Of a stretch of 64,000 bases of DNA, positions 32,413-44,209 are shown piece by piece. The notes under the pieces were generated by a model that saw nothing but the letters and a program-made list of their open reading frames with translations, was not told where the DNA came from and did no database searches. Origin of the DNA: Ephydatia muelleri (taxonomy: Eukaryota > Porifera > Demospongiae > Spongillida > Spongillidae); contig JABACO010000001.1 in assembly GCA_013339895.1 (NCBI GenBank), forward strand, positions 24,853,920 to 24,917,919, read 5' to 3'. The position numbers were made by a program, and so were the translations under genes. Each line of letters starts with the position of its first letter. The stretch's first letter is position 1.

Positions 32413-32766
32413 ATCAGTATCGAATTTTGACTTCGTGGTCTCATGAGCTGTTCAATGGATAGATTTAAAATGCATGTGCAGGGAAGGCATTCAGTGAGAG
32501 AAAATGTGTGTACCATCATTATTAGAGAGCACTCGCCATACGATAGTGTGCAGGGCCATGTACGCAGCAATGCAAGTGTGTGCACAAGTGTGAGCCAGCA
32601 TGAGTTCATTTACTATGTGTGAGCTGAAAGTTGCGTGAGACCAAAATCATTGCAATCGTAGCCGAATGGGCGTGGCAGACTAGCAACATGATGGCAAATA
32701 GGAAAGCTTTATTATGCGACTTGAGGATGATGTGAGCGCGTAGCGAATAGCCTTACGCGTGCCGTT

Positions 32767-33893
32767 TTGAATACTGCCGGCGACGTGCATGAGACGAACG
32801 GTGAAGACAGAGGCGCACGGGAGTGTACGCCACTAATGCCAGAGTTTTGTCTGAGTTTGGGCATGGAAGCACTATCTCTCATTAAAGGAGATCAAATAGT
32901 TGTCACGTCTCTGCGAGGATCTACAATGCTGTTGATAATCGATGCAATGAAAGTAAACGAAAGCGAGTTTGCTGACTTATGTACCATATTGGTGAAAATC
33001 TTGCAAGGGTGCTTGTATAAAAGCCAATTATTTGATGAGATACCAAGCTCCCGATCGCAAGACAAGCTATGGGGTGAGTTTCAACTAACTACGCTGTCTA
33101 GACCGCTTTTAGAGCAATTCTACAAGCTTACTGCATCTATTTCGTCACAAAAAGTTGATGCAGATATTGCTTTTCAGTTATTAAGCAGTTGATGTATCAA
33201 ACTCATTGTTGAAAAAGTAACGCGCAGTTTGAAGTTAAAAAACGCAGTTGCACCAATTGCAACCCCTGTTGAAACTATATCACTGCAAGAAAAAAATGCT
33301 ATTAGATACATGGTTGGATATGTTATGATGAAACTTAGAAAGAAATTTGGCAGAAAAATAAGCGATGCATCTGTGATATATAACAAGTACAAATGGTTTG
33401 TTCATGTGCTGGATTCTTTTAATGTTTCACTTACTGCTGTGGATGTTAGTACAATAGAGAGGTACACCGATGAATGGATATTCAGCAAAGAGACCGAGGT
33501 GGATTGTGTAAGATAAGCAATGAGGTAATATATAGCATTTACGTCCTTTACATTGATAATTTTTGTGTATATTTTTTTGCAGGTGCAAAATGTTATGGAA
33601 GCGATAGAGATAGTTGTCTGACTACTGAACTCATTCCAACTGAAAAACATATAACTGTTATACATTCTGATGTCCATCAGTCAGCATCTTTACTTGAAAT
33701 GTGGAACATGCTGGTTCCTGAAGATAATCCTTGGAAGTTGGATTTGCTGGATGAAGTAGCCACACTTTGGTGCACAATTCGTGTGCATGCATTTGCAAAA
33801 GGTTGGGTAGAACAATTTGCAAACACTGATAGAAAGGGCACAAGAAAAACATTGAAATACATCGGAACAGACAAAGGACAGTGGATGACTTAA
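32767..33893 (+). pseudogene. Transposon-associated protein of unknown family, spliced, one stop
   Basis: The first part (from 32767 or an internal Met) reads EALSLIKGDQIVVTSLRGST, then DKLWGEFQLTTLSRPLLEQF. A TGA at 33190 is in frame with the continuing part, KLKNAVAPIATPVETISLQE and NAIRYMVGYVMMKLRKKFG. A donor (TGT/GTAAGA near 33507) and acceptor (TTTTTTGCAG near 33582) define a 75-bp intron. After it, one frame closes quickly; another continues with LLDEVATLWCTIRVHAFAKG and WVEQFANTDRKGTRK to 33893. The 'EKNAIRYMxGYVxxKL' and 'LWxTIRxFAxxW' phrases recur in uncharacterised sponge and cnidarian proteins next to transposases. It converges with the P-element-like gene. Confidence 0.5.
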
Positions 33894-34239
33894 GTTAACT
33901 TTTATGAATGTTTCGTTTTCTTTTAGGAAGTGGTTGCGTGGCAGGTACTGGTGTATGGGGTGCTGTAATATTCATTGTTTTGATGTCTTTGTACACATAC
34001 CTTTGTTAAATGAGAGTAGATGTATTGTCCAAAAATTGCTGTGTATTGGGATTGTCACAGTTTCCGCCACGATGGCGCTGTCATGAGAAATTAATCTCCA
34101 GCGGGTCTTGGCTAAATACTTCGCTAAGTATATACTTGCAGTCATCATCACTTAGCAAAATTGGGATCAACTCAGTCAAAGACATAGCTAGGATGAAAAA
34201 TGAAAATGTCATGCTGCATGAACTTTCACAGCAGTCTTA

Positions 34240-36542
34240 CTAGTGATTCTTAGACCTTCAACAGTTTCTTTGCTTAGCTTCATTGCTGCCTTCTCCTTTT
34301 TGGTAACTGTACCAGCTGGAAGCGACTTCATCTCTTTTTCCCATTCATCAAAGTAACCAAGAAATGTTTCCTTTAGCCACTATTGGATAGATTAACTATA
34401 CATAACTATATAAATGTATCTATTACACACCTTCAGCTGTTCATCATTGCACTTGGTGTATGGATGCAAATTCTCATATCTTGTGGTAGTGCCATGAAAT
34501 GTATTACGCACATTCAGGCAGTCAAAAAACTTGTCCATAAGCCTGATTAATTTCCTTGTTTCCGTAGTTTCAACTTCATCTAAAAGTGTCAAAGCATCTT
34601 CTACTGATGAACTTAGAACCTGAAATATAACAACGAGAATCAAAGCACAATAAACGGATATTAAGACAGTACCTGAGCTGCCAGACATACTCTCATTTTG
34701 GCAAATGATGTTAACTAGATGTGCTGATTTGTAAGCTTGTGACAAAGTTTTATTCCTGGATGTAATGAATTGTTCTCCATGTTATACAGCTTTACAATGT
34801 GCTGCCAACTGATGTACTTTCCAATTTTCTAAAATGCAAAAAATTACAAATTAATTAACCTGACATTAATTACATACTCACACTTACCTTCAATTTTCGA
34901 CTGTTAAAGAATTACTCTTGCAATTCCTCATTGTCTTGATCAGATGAGGAACATCGCAAATGAAATAGATACTCTGTGATTGCCTGAAAGGGTTTTCAAC
35001 TTTATAAGGAACAGGGAGACCTTTGGTAGCGCTCATCCTGTACAATTTACGGTTGAAACTAGCACCATCACTGGTGATGGAAACCACTTGCAAATTGTTT
35101 AGTTCTAGAGCTTCAATTGTACCCCAAATTATTGGATACAACTCATTTCCAGTCAAATTTGTGGTTGGAAATTGTGCAATAGGAAATGAAAAGGATGGTC
35201 GTGCAATGACACGAACCATAACAACAAGCATGTGTGTGTCTAATTCCGCAGCAGGCAAACATGATGTTGATTTTGTTAACACATTTTCCAACTGCATCAG
35301 TGTATTGTTCACATTACCAACCCCAACAGCATTCCTGACGACTTGCTGAAAACTAATCCACTTTTGATCTTCATTTCATCTATAATAATCTCTACTTTCA
35401 ATCGTTCAGGATTCAGACCTTCATGAATCATCTCCTTCATCAAACATTGTATAGATGAAGCACTGATACCCACTTGAAACTTTGTCCAATGTACGTAATC
35501 TCGTAAAAGACGAGTAGATGGAAGTTTTAAAATTGCCCTAAAGCTCTATATGCTGCTGAAGACTTATACTGGATATGAAGTGCAAATCTTATTATTAGTA
35601 GATGCCAACGCATGCATACTACTTTTCTTACTGAGACTATCGAACTTTTTCTGCTGCTGCAACAACAGATGTTCAAACGATTCAGGGCTGAATGCTTTAT
35701 AAGCACCATCCACAACCCTTTCAATGTCACTGGAATCCTCCTCTGTCAGGTCAACCCCTTGTTTTTGCAATAAGACGTTTCAGTTTCATGCTAAGGAGTT
35801 GCTTTCACTTTGAAAGAGAATGTAAAGCTTTGGCAACACTTTTAAGCCGCAGTCTAAGCTTGTGCGCACTAAGCCAGCAGTAGTTTGCATGGCTTTGGTG
35901 GGTTATGCTTAGTGTCTCCTTTTGTGGTGAAGTGATTGCCTTGTGCTTTGAATATATTGCTCTTAGTGTACATCTGTAACTGTGACATGTAACACATTGC
36001 TCATCTGTAGTATTCAATACAAAAAATGAGCATGCATTGTGTCTTATTGATCCAGTTGCATCAATGAAGACTGGTAAAGTGGTGTTCCTACTTTGTAGTA
36101 TGTCCTGTACTGTTTCCACAAAATACATATCAGAATTTCCAGTACATAGTAACCAGGTAGTCAAACCTTGAAAAATAGATACAAAATCACTGACTGCTTC
36201 TATTCTCTGAGACAGAGATGATAACAAATGATTTTCACGAGGAACTACTGCTCCAGCAATAGTGATTTGCCAGTCCAGTTGACTGAAAACGGTTAAACAT
36301 TCTGTTACAACTGGTAATTTAGGAGGAGTGAACTGCATGTAGGCTAGTTGCAAGATATCATCTGTAGCACTCATTACCCATCCTACAGGTAGGATGGCCA
36401 GCTGTGTAATCTCATTATACAGTGCTCTTGGATTTAATGGCCCTGGAATGATCACAGTATTGTTTAATGATATGCTTGAATTTGAATGATTGTATGGGCA
36501 GTCTGCTTTCTGAATGGATGGACGCTCCAACTGACGCTCCAA
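34240..36542 (-). pseudogene. P-element/THAP9-like transposase, multi-exon, probably decayed
   Basis: From 36542 the N-terminal exon (MERQLERPSIQKADCPYNHS...) contains LTTWLLCTGNSDMYF and a Cys pair in CVTCHSYRC. Next come ESFEHLLLQQQKKFDSLSKK and RWHLLIIRFALHIQYKSSAA (about 35540-35690), then the RNase-H core with NLQVVSITSDGASFNRKLYR (about 35030-35095) and IYFICDVPHLIKTMRNC (about 34930-34980). A C-terminal part continues to about 34240 with NVRNTFHGTTTRYENLHPY. The DGASFNR and CDxPHLxKTxRN motifs are diagnostic of P-element-type transposases. Several frame changes fit introns or lesions. It faces the 32767-33893 gene; no common inverted ends were found. Confidence 0.75.
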
Positions 36543-36559
36543 CTGACGCTCCAGCTGAC

Positions 36560-37870
36560 TTTCCAGAAAGTAGGGGGCGATATGATGCCTCTTATAAAAA
36601 ATCCTTCTTTCTTTTCTTCACTTTAGGCATTCGATCTGTAATTATTAAGTGTTTATTTAAGTGCCCGTTAAAGATAAAGAAATACGCATACACTTGCGAT
36701 GCGATATACCACCACTACAAGGTTACTGCCCTACAAATTTATAATCCCGACCTACAAAAAACTATGGGGAATGTGATGGATCACTTTGTTACACCAACAT
36801 CTCTTACAGGACCAAACCAGCCAGCCCACAAAACTAGCACTTTGTCGAGACGAATTCATTATTATCTGCTAAACGCAATGTCTCTAAGACTTAAGAGAAG
36901 AACTTGACCTATAAACCTCCATGGGCTACATGACAAAGTTGTTGCGATAAAAATTGACCGATTTGTACGGAAACAAGCCGGCGGCAGAGCCGCCACGTGC
37001 CGAATAATGATTTGACAGAAACAAACAAGGTCAAAACTATACAAATGACAGAAGTGCTACATATCTGTACATAAAAAACACACAAAAGCTTAGTACCGCA
37101 GCTTCAAACCTCTTAAAAGGCTAAAGAAGCCTAAGTTTTGGGTGTACGAGGCGAAACGAGGATGGTGACAAAAATTTTATACGTGATTTCATTCCAATCC
37201 ATGTAATGTTAATAATCCTTGGTTGAACATAGGAAGTCGATGGCGTTAACCGTTGGGACGTTATAGCGATTCAAACGTGCTGCATTTTTATAACATTTTA
37301 TAATATATCCGTAGGGCAAATTTCGCGGAAACTGTTCCATATATTATTGCGTTGTTTATTGTACAGGTGTACGAAGTGAGTATTGCGCAAGCGAATGAAA
37401 TAGAATGACAGACTTCACACACACTTCAAGTAGGTATGCGCGCTTAGTTTAAGTATGTGGAGGAATTAGAGAGCATTACGCAATCGTACTAATGGTATAT
37501 GCATGCATTTAGCGAGAACGTGAATTGAGTGTTGTTGGATGGTTGTAAGCGGAGTGCGTGATTGTAAGTGATGCGAGGTGAGTTTTTAATGGTCTGTCTC
37601 AGTGGTTAGTGTTGGATGGTTAGGTTTACATTACTATATTGATATGTACAAGTGTACATAGGTATTTGGCAGGACATTTGGTAAAACCTATTCGGAAAAA
37701 TCGATTTTATTTATTTGGAAAAATGGATTTTCAGATCCCCAAAAAAAACGATTAGTGTAAACATTGATTTTCATTACTCAGGGAGGTTACACACGCTAGC
37801 ACAGATGCACTTAGCAGGACTAGGGATTTGGTCTGTCTGACTGCTGCTAGCCATGTACTTGTATGTCAGT
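36560..37870. other. No gene identified
   Basis: The stretch starts with a 15-bp triple repeat (GACGCTCCAACTGAC type at 36522-36560). An open frame at 36467-36907 plus has no recognised domain. The rest shows no motif, RNA gene or inverted repeat. Confidence 0.3.
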
Positions 37871-38905
37871 TGTAATATCATAGCTTAGTGATATTGTACA
37901 GAAATAGCTTTAGTTTGTATACAAAATAGAGGAGGTGATTCAACGGCTGAGGAAGAAGACTATGAATATATAATGACGATGGAGTACGAGCGCAGCGCAT
38001 TCCACGCTATGCAGCCACGGCGGCTGCATAGCGCAGATTTACTGATATGGTTCACAACGATTGAGCAAGTAGAACAGATTACTGTGAACAATAATTTTGC
38101 TTGCCGGCGTACCCAGACCCAACGTTACGCAGCGTTACTCGAAACGTTTCACGTAGCGGTGAAGTACAGTAATTCACCCGCAGCTGCGTAACGTTGGGTC
38201 TGGGTACGAGACTACCCACTCCCCTCCGCTGCTGCTGACATGCTCTCATGTTGTATTCAGATTATTGTATTAATACTATTGGAGTCATGAGAATATGTGT
38301 TGAGTAATCATGAGATTGAAGTTCATATATTCTTAGTCATGGCGAGCGACAAACAGAATTTGGTTTATTGAAATTATTGATCATGGAAGTACGCATGCGT
38401 ACAAAGTAATCAGTCTATCACGTTACCATTTTATTCATTTCAGTGCGTGGTGGTTCTTTGCGGTGACTCAGCGTGCTATTGTGACCATTTAGGAGAGGCC
38501 GTAGCGGTAGCTGCAACTGACGAATCGTTTGAAGACCTATGTTACGGTAAGGCATCTCGTTGTGTAGTATACCTGTGTAGCATAAAAGCGCGCGCCAATT
38601 AAAGCGTTTATACATTAGTCGTTGTTTTAGTATAGACACTTACTCTTATGATATAAGATGCGTTCTTTTACAAGTTGGATAAGTCTGACGATCTGTAGGT
38701 TGAATTATACTTTCACGTTTTGATGCACAATACGTTGTTATCTTCGGTTCTCCCCCCCCCTCCTTCTTACCCAGACCCTGATTCCCACAGCTGCGGATGG
38801 ATTACGTCATACGTGGAAAGGGGGATCTGATGAACTGCTGTACTTATTTCTGTCCACGGTCACCAGAATGTTGGGGAACCAATCAGATTGGAGGTATGCA
38901 ATGAT
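37870..38905 (+). repeat. Dispersed repeat family, copy 2
   Basis: This is co-linear with 6000-6900, with short insertions and deletions. It has a 99-bp fold-back inserted (38109-38207) that copy 1 lacks as a palindrome. A phrase ATGGCGAGCGACAAACAGAA at 38339 is shared with copy 1, where the ATG is GTG. Confidence 0.8.
38109..38207. mobile_element. 99-bp fold-back MITE-like element
   Basis: 24-bp perfect inverted ends run from GTACCCAGACCCAACGTTAC (from 38109) to its complement at 38207, enclosing about 51 bp. Copy 1 of the surrounding repeat has only the right-hand phrase. The element size and perfect ends are MITE-like. No target duplication is obvious. Confidence 0.7.
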
Positions 38906-39017
38906 TTAATGGACTCTCGATCTCATGCACGCGACCCTGACCCCATTAATCCGCGCGCACCGTGACCTTTCCCTAGCAAATGTTTGACAGGGTGCTGGGC
39001 CCGAATCCCCCCTGGCT

Positions 39018-40612
39018 GGTTGTACTGCAGTTTCCCCCCCCCCCCCACTTTAATAACCCATTCCATTAATTAACACCTAATGCGAGCGCGTGCAATTTCT
39101 TTTATGAATATCATTAAGAAACAAAGTTACAAGTTTTTCAAGGTTTGTGATTCTACAGTTGCCAAGACTGCAACTGACACATTGAAACGATTTTCCCGCA
39201 CTTCCACCTCGGCTAGTTAACGTTGGAGGGTGCTACAGGTTGGAGAACCCCTTGATTTGTGTCTCAGTTATTACTTGGTAGTTACTTAGTGGTTACATTT
39301 TGTATAACTATTAAAAATTTGACTAAAATATAATTTACATGCAACATTACACAGGGTATTGTTCAGCAATATGTTTAAGTACATTTCCAAAAGCTACGGG
39401 ACCCCCGAACTGGCGCCTCCACGGGTAGGTAAGTGTCGTGCAGTCTCGAGTGCATTGCTCTCTCCTCCCTGAGCATCCTTTTACACGAACTCCACATGGA
39501 CTCCACTCCCTGTGTGTGGGCACCAGTGTTGGGGTCAATGAAGTGCAGGGAGTGGTTAACTGTTAGGTGTTGGCATCCTGTGGTAGTGGCCAGTTGATTA
39601 TATGCACACTCCATTCATCGCTGTACACCACACTTCCGGGCCGAATGTACTGTTGGATAAGAGGTAATAGTGTTGCAGCATCTCTATGTTCTACTTCGAC
39701 AAGGAAGCACTCTTCAGTAACTCTTTCCATCCCCCCGAACACCCAATGCCCATCGACCATCCGTCCTCGGTTGTATTTTCTTTTACCGAATTTACTTTCA
39801 TCTATTTCTACTTCAGCTCCTGGGCCTCCAATAACTGCCGGATGGTCAATAAAGTACTGCGCACACACATCTCTAATAAAGTTGTACCAGTCGACAGCTG
39901 TGTGGTCTGATACCTTGAGAGATTTAAAAGGTATCAATATAGTTCATGCATGTCGACCACAGATGTACCTCTACTTCAGTCATGGTTTTTCCCACTGGTG
40001 TTTTGGTGGACCAGAGATGGATAATCCTCAGGATAATTGAAATAGATAGATGACTCCCTAAAAATGAACTACACCATAAACAAATAGTACAATCAAACAA
40101 GTAACCTTCAAAAAAGGTTCCCCCTCGTAATGCCAGCTCTTTTCGGCAGCCTTTGCGAGGACATCTCCATGTTACACCATCCGAGCATCCTTTTTGGTTT
40201 ACTAGGTGCATTCCTCGACCACAAGAACACCACTTAGATGAAGGCAACAACTTTAGTCGCTGGCACCACGTAATAGCTGCATCCGTCTCCATCAGGTTCT
40301 TGCACAAGTTGCAATAAGTGATCGCCAGTCGTCAGAGGGTAACCAACAGGTAGCTGGCTTGAGCCCTGGTAATGGTAACATCATAGACGATTTATGCACA
40401 TCAGCACTGCCTTACATAAGAACGCTAAAATGTTGTACTTGTGGGAGTAAACTTGTGCAGTTTCTCAACTTCTTACTTAGTTTCTAAATGATGCATGATT
40501 TTTAATGATATTCATAAAAGAAATTGCACGCGCTCGCATTAGGTGTTAATTAATGGAATGTGTTTATATAACTTGTTGATTAAGTTAGATGGGGGAAACT
40601 GCAGTACAACCC
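39018..40612 (-). mobile_element. Merlin DNA transposon with long inverted ends
   Basis: GGTTGTACTGCAGTTTCCCC starts at 39018 and its complement ends at 40612. The inverted similarity continues through TTCCATTAATTAACACCTAA and GCGAGCGCGTGCAATTTCTT for about 110-130 bp, with an indel. The transposase lies between on the minus strand. The bases outside do not show a clear 8-9 bp duplication. Size (1.6 kb) and gene content are normal for Merlin. Confidence 0.8.
39350..40307 (-). pseudogene. Merlin transposase with two very short introns
   Basis: From 40307: MCKNLMETDAAITWCQRLKL, a zinc-ribbon-like Cys set (KWCSCGRGMHL, WRCPRKGCRKELALR), an intron of 48 bp (40058-40105), IILRIIHLWSTKTPVGKTM, a second intron of 55 bp (39914-39968), then SDHTAVDWYNFIRDVC. 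The DDE part has VEIDESKFGKRKYNRG (first Asp), VFGGMERVTEECFLVEVEHR, SVVYSDEWS (second Asp) and HTQGVESMWSSCKRML (the final Glu). Frame changes near 39605 and 39430 break the C-terminal part. The order matches the IS1595/Merlin family. Splice sites have canonical GT/AG borders. Confidence 0.85.
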
Positions 40613-40639
40613 GCAATTCGCATTCCGTATTGTCCCTAA

Positions 40640-41080
40640 GCTGTCAGCACAAAGACGTTCTGCCACGCCCTGAAGCACAGCTCAGGGGGGGCAGGGGGGT
40701 ACGCACATACAATGTGTAAGCTGAACTCTGTCAGCGTGCCAGCATCTGGACCAATGAATCCTGTATGCCACAAACCGCTGCTATTGTTGCCGCACCAATT
40801 CTGAAACACAATCTTGCATCCAACCCCGCCCTTACCAACACCGACCGGACTGCTGCAACAAACCGAGCGTGGGTTAAAAACCTCCCATCACGAAACTAGA
40901 ATAACAGGCCCGCCACATTCCCCCGCCGAACCATATAGTCCAACACGGCTGCTTACAATCTTGCATCCAACCCCGCCCTTACCAACACCGACCGGACTGG
41001 TAGGGTTTGGTTCAGCTTCTTTTCTTGGTACCCTTACTGGTTTTTCTGGGTCAGTATTATCAGGGCTCCCATGGCTTGGG
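40640..41080. other. Repeat-rich, no gene identified
   Basis: A direct repeat (CTTGCATCCAACCCCGCCCT, at about 40814 and 40963) is present. The minus strand is open but has Pro/Ser-rich low-information content. It could be the C-terminal part of the ORF1-like protein to the right. Confidence 0.3.
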
Positions 41081-41086
41081 TTAGCT

Positions 41087-41889
41087 TCAGCAACTGGTGG
41101 GCAACTCGTCTTCCGACTGCAACGTCTTAAGCGTGTCAAACGTTTCGGCAAAGAGTTTAATGATTGGCCTTTGCCTGCATCCTCTTTCGAAGAGTGCTTT
41201 GGCATGGGCCATCATTTGTTTCCAAAATTCACGGTTGCCGGGAGTTTGTTCTGAAATATCTATGTATTTCACCGACAATCATACCTATAATCCAGCCAAA
41301 TGTTGTCCAGGGTCTCTCTGGAGGAGGGGAAGGGAAAAATAGAATTAAGTACAATTTGAGTGGTTAGAAACTCACTCATTTCTCCAACTCTGGATCTTTT
41401 TCTAGATAGCAGCTCTTCTACTTGACCTTGGGTTTGAGTCTGGTACTCATCCCAGGTCCTCTTCTTAGTGCTTTTGCTATTCTCAGAAAGATCCTTCTCC
41501 ACAAGGACAGCTTCAATCATCTCAAGCTTATCCTGTGTGGCCTTCACAACTTCCACCATTCCCTCTTCAGTATAGATGAGAGAGGTGGTGGTGCGCAACA
41601 TGGCAAAGTCATGGTCCAGTTTTGCCCATCTTTCACGCATTTCCGTGGTTACATAGGGCCCGGAGTACGGCACTGGCTTAGGGACAAATGCATGGATCGG
41701 TGTGTCTGTCTCCAAGCATTTTTTCAATCGATCGCCACAGATTTGGAGCTTCGCCATGTCCAACATTTGTGCTTTTACACTTTGTCCAATGGACAATAGC
41801 CTTTCTCTACACGCCTGGAGCAGGTATCGCTGCCTTTCCCTTGCGAGTTTACACATGAAGCTGATACAGTTATGTCTCATAATGTTCAT
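41087..41889 (-). pseudogene. ORF1-like protein of a second, divergent PLE family
   Basis: From 41889: SFMCKLARERQRYLLQACRE, MLDMAKLQICGDRLKKCLE, FVPKPVPYSGPYVTTEMRER and WAKLDHDFAMLRTTTS, then a basic region KKRTWDEYQTQTQG, and on to EFWKQMMAHAKALFE (another frame, to 41087). The central part matches, position by position, the 'FAPKAVPF-EAT-MQ-RW-LD--FWKQRT' block of the main ORF1 family in this window, but identity is low. It is helical and charged. Function is unknown; a gag-like RNA-binding or oligomerising role is only a guess. Confidence 0.5.
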
Positions 41890-42078
41890 TTAAAAGAATG
41901 GCCTTCCAGGTCCAGGATTTGGGCAGAGCCATTGGCCTGTTTGCAGTCCTTACATTTAAGGCCACTGGTCCCCGTCATTTGGGACAGTGTCCAGGTGTGC
42001 CACCCAAGGTGGGCGGGCATGCTGTCCAGGTTCTGCAGCACTGCCCATGAGCATGCCACTAGCGACTGCTTCTGATTG

Positions 42079-42965
42079 TCAGGGCTTTGCAAATTTGAAC
42101 CCATGTTCTTTTACGGGTGTCTCCTCGGGCAGAGCGTGGCGGATTGTACTTTGAGGGGGTATTGGGGGGGATTTTGCCCTTTCCGCAACGTTGTCTGGGG
42201 ATTTCTCCCGCTCCAACACCTCATGTGGCCCAGGGGTTTTACTACCCATTTTCTGGGCCACTACGGCTAGCATCAGTCGCTTCGGATTGAACTCCTTATT
42301 TGCCTGAGTTTGGAGTGGATTGAAGGCCATCTCCTACCCAGTCTGGAGAGGACTCTTTACGAGGTTCCTGTTTCTAGCTGGTGTTGTGCCAGGGATACTC
42401 CCTCTGCCTGTGCGTTGTCCCATAGTTCGGCTAATTTCTTTAGACCGAGTGGGGTGCAGTTAGCTTCACGGAGGAACTTTGTGGGTCCTCCCAGATGGTT
42501 CTCAACCTCCTGGTTGGCTTTCTCGGCATTGTCTTTCTCGAAGGAAATGGCCATCTTGGTCCTCTGCTTCCAGAAGACGATATCGAGGGCCCTCCACCGT
42601 TCCTGCATCTCCGAGGTAGCTTCCTCGAAGGGAACTGCCTTTGGCGCAAAGTTGGGTGGGTACAATTCTGAGGCAAGGTTTGCATCCAGGTTGTTAATCC
42701 GAAGCTGAACTCTCCCAGCTCTCACTAGGAGAGTCGTTAGCTTCTTGCTCACCAACTTCAGCATGTCAACACTGTGAGCAAACGCCTCCCCCTCAGACGG
42801 GGCCTTTATGCCTGGCCCTCCCGGTTGGTTGGTTTGGCTCTCTTCCCCATCACTGGGGGTAAGGTTAGGCTTGGTGTCCCTACGGAGGGACGAAAGTAGG
42901 CCCTGAACCAACTGGGAGCGAGTTTGGGATAAGACTACGTTATGCTGCAGGTCATTGCCCAGCAC
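42079..42965 (-). pseudogene. PLE ORF1 pieces in shuffled order
   Basis: 42357-42965 carries the C-terminal two thirds of ORF1 (QTRSQLVQGLLSSLRRDT, FAPKAVPFEEATSEMQERW, FWKQRTKMAISFEKDNAEKA, TKFLREANCTPLGLKKLAEL). Downstream, at 42079-42330, lies an N-terminal part (NPKRLMLAVVAQKMGSKTPG, STIRHALPEETPVKE). In copy A this N-terminal part precedes the C-terminal part, so here the end of one copy is joined to the beginning of the next. That is a tandem junction, as expected for elements that insert as head-to-tail arrays. Confidence 0.7.
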
Positions 42966-43029
42966 CTCGTTCGACAGTGGGACAGCTTTCTTGACCCTGG
43001 CGCTTCAATTCCTTGCAGACAGGATCTTT

Positions 43030-43375
43030 GGGTTTTCATTTGTAGTCTGATTGGCTCAATTGCTAACGTATGTATACGATTTATCGATCAGCATTGCACA
43101 TTTAGACCTGCACATTTCATTATCAGCAAGATCAGCGTAAGGTAACACCTTTCGACCTAGCTGCGTTTTGGCGCCAAAACGTGTCCTCGTTGTTTAAAGA
43201 TCCTTCCCTAGCAATATGGATGTATACATGCGCTAAATGGATTCATGCACGTACGTAGTTACCCAAATTAAGTTTCAATGTTATTGCAGTATTCGCGCGG
43301 TCACATAAACAACATACAAATATACATAACGGTATATACATTTAAGCCAACATTTAGGTGTCTTTATAGCCCGAG
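43030..43375. other. No gene seen
   Basis: Nothing recognisable was found between the PLE pieces and the spliced gene to the right. Confidence 0.3.
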
Positions 43376-43378
43376 CCC

Positions 43379-44205
43379 TTAGCACTTTTTTGATCCACAC
43401 ACTGCATATAAATCTTCATGCTTGTATGTGCTAATTGTTGTAAAGTAGAAAATATGCACCTCCTTACTGTTCTGGTCCAGTGTAGCTTCTTCAATCAATT
43501 CTCCTTCCAATGCTTTATGTGTGAGCTTCCTGCATTCAAACCCCATGTTGTGCTGTTCAATGGTGATGCAATCGCTGTAATAGTTTTGGCCTGGAAAGCG
43601 CTGAAGGCTTTTCCTCAAACGACAGTTTCCTAAAAAAACAAAACAGTGAGTTATGAATTGATGAATAGACAATACTGTACTGTCGAAAGTAACCAAAAAT
43701 CGTCTGTAGGGATGATGATTGCATGCATGTGGCAGAGGCAACACATGTAATAATTGCTGATATAGTTCTGTTGATTAATAAACTATTATTAAATTGATGC
43801 AATCATTTTGAAGTATCAATTTTCTGATCAGTCCTTAGTTGTCATTATTAAGATTAACATAAATTGTAATGGTTGGAAGTTTTTTTTAACTAAAGCCCGA
43901 GTGTAGTTCAGTAACCATTGAACAAAGCAACCATACAAACATTTGAACTTGTAATCATTATACCATGGGGTCCATCTAACTGTAATCACATGCAGGCATC
44001 CTAGCAACAGTAAACATTACTACACCGGCTATTTAATTAATACAGTCTGTCAGCTCTGACATTTGTTTAAGTGCTGTTATCTGCAAGCCATGGAATGATG
44101 TGAGTATTTACCTGATGTGATACAGTTGGCCATGCGGCAGGTCTTGGCCTCTTCCAGATGTCTCACCCTGTTCCTCGTCCATAGCCTGCCCGTGTTGCAG
44201 TGCTA
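43379..44205 (-). CDS. 3' end of an unknown spliced gene (two exons)
   Basis: Exon at 44112-44205 follows an AG acceptor and reads HCNTGRLWTRNRVRHLEEAK, then TCRMANCITS, ending at a CAG/GTAAAT donor. The last exon (43379-43629) follows TTTTTTTAG and reads GNCRLRKSLQRFPGQNYYSD, CITIEQHNMGFECRKLTHKA, and ends EDLYAVCGSKKC. Splicing keeps one frame across the 482-bp intron. The protein end is Cys-rich (eight or more Cys) but I do not recognise a family. Upstream exons, if any, were not found. Confidence 0.45.
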
Positions 44206-44209
44206 CTAA

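Noticed and set aside
32108..32609. Several overlapping open frames of 94-144 codons across the CA-rich array
   Set aside because: They are open because of the repeat itself; residues are only Thr/His or Val/Cys periodic runs.
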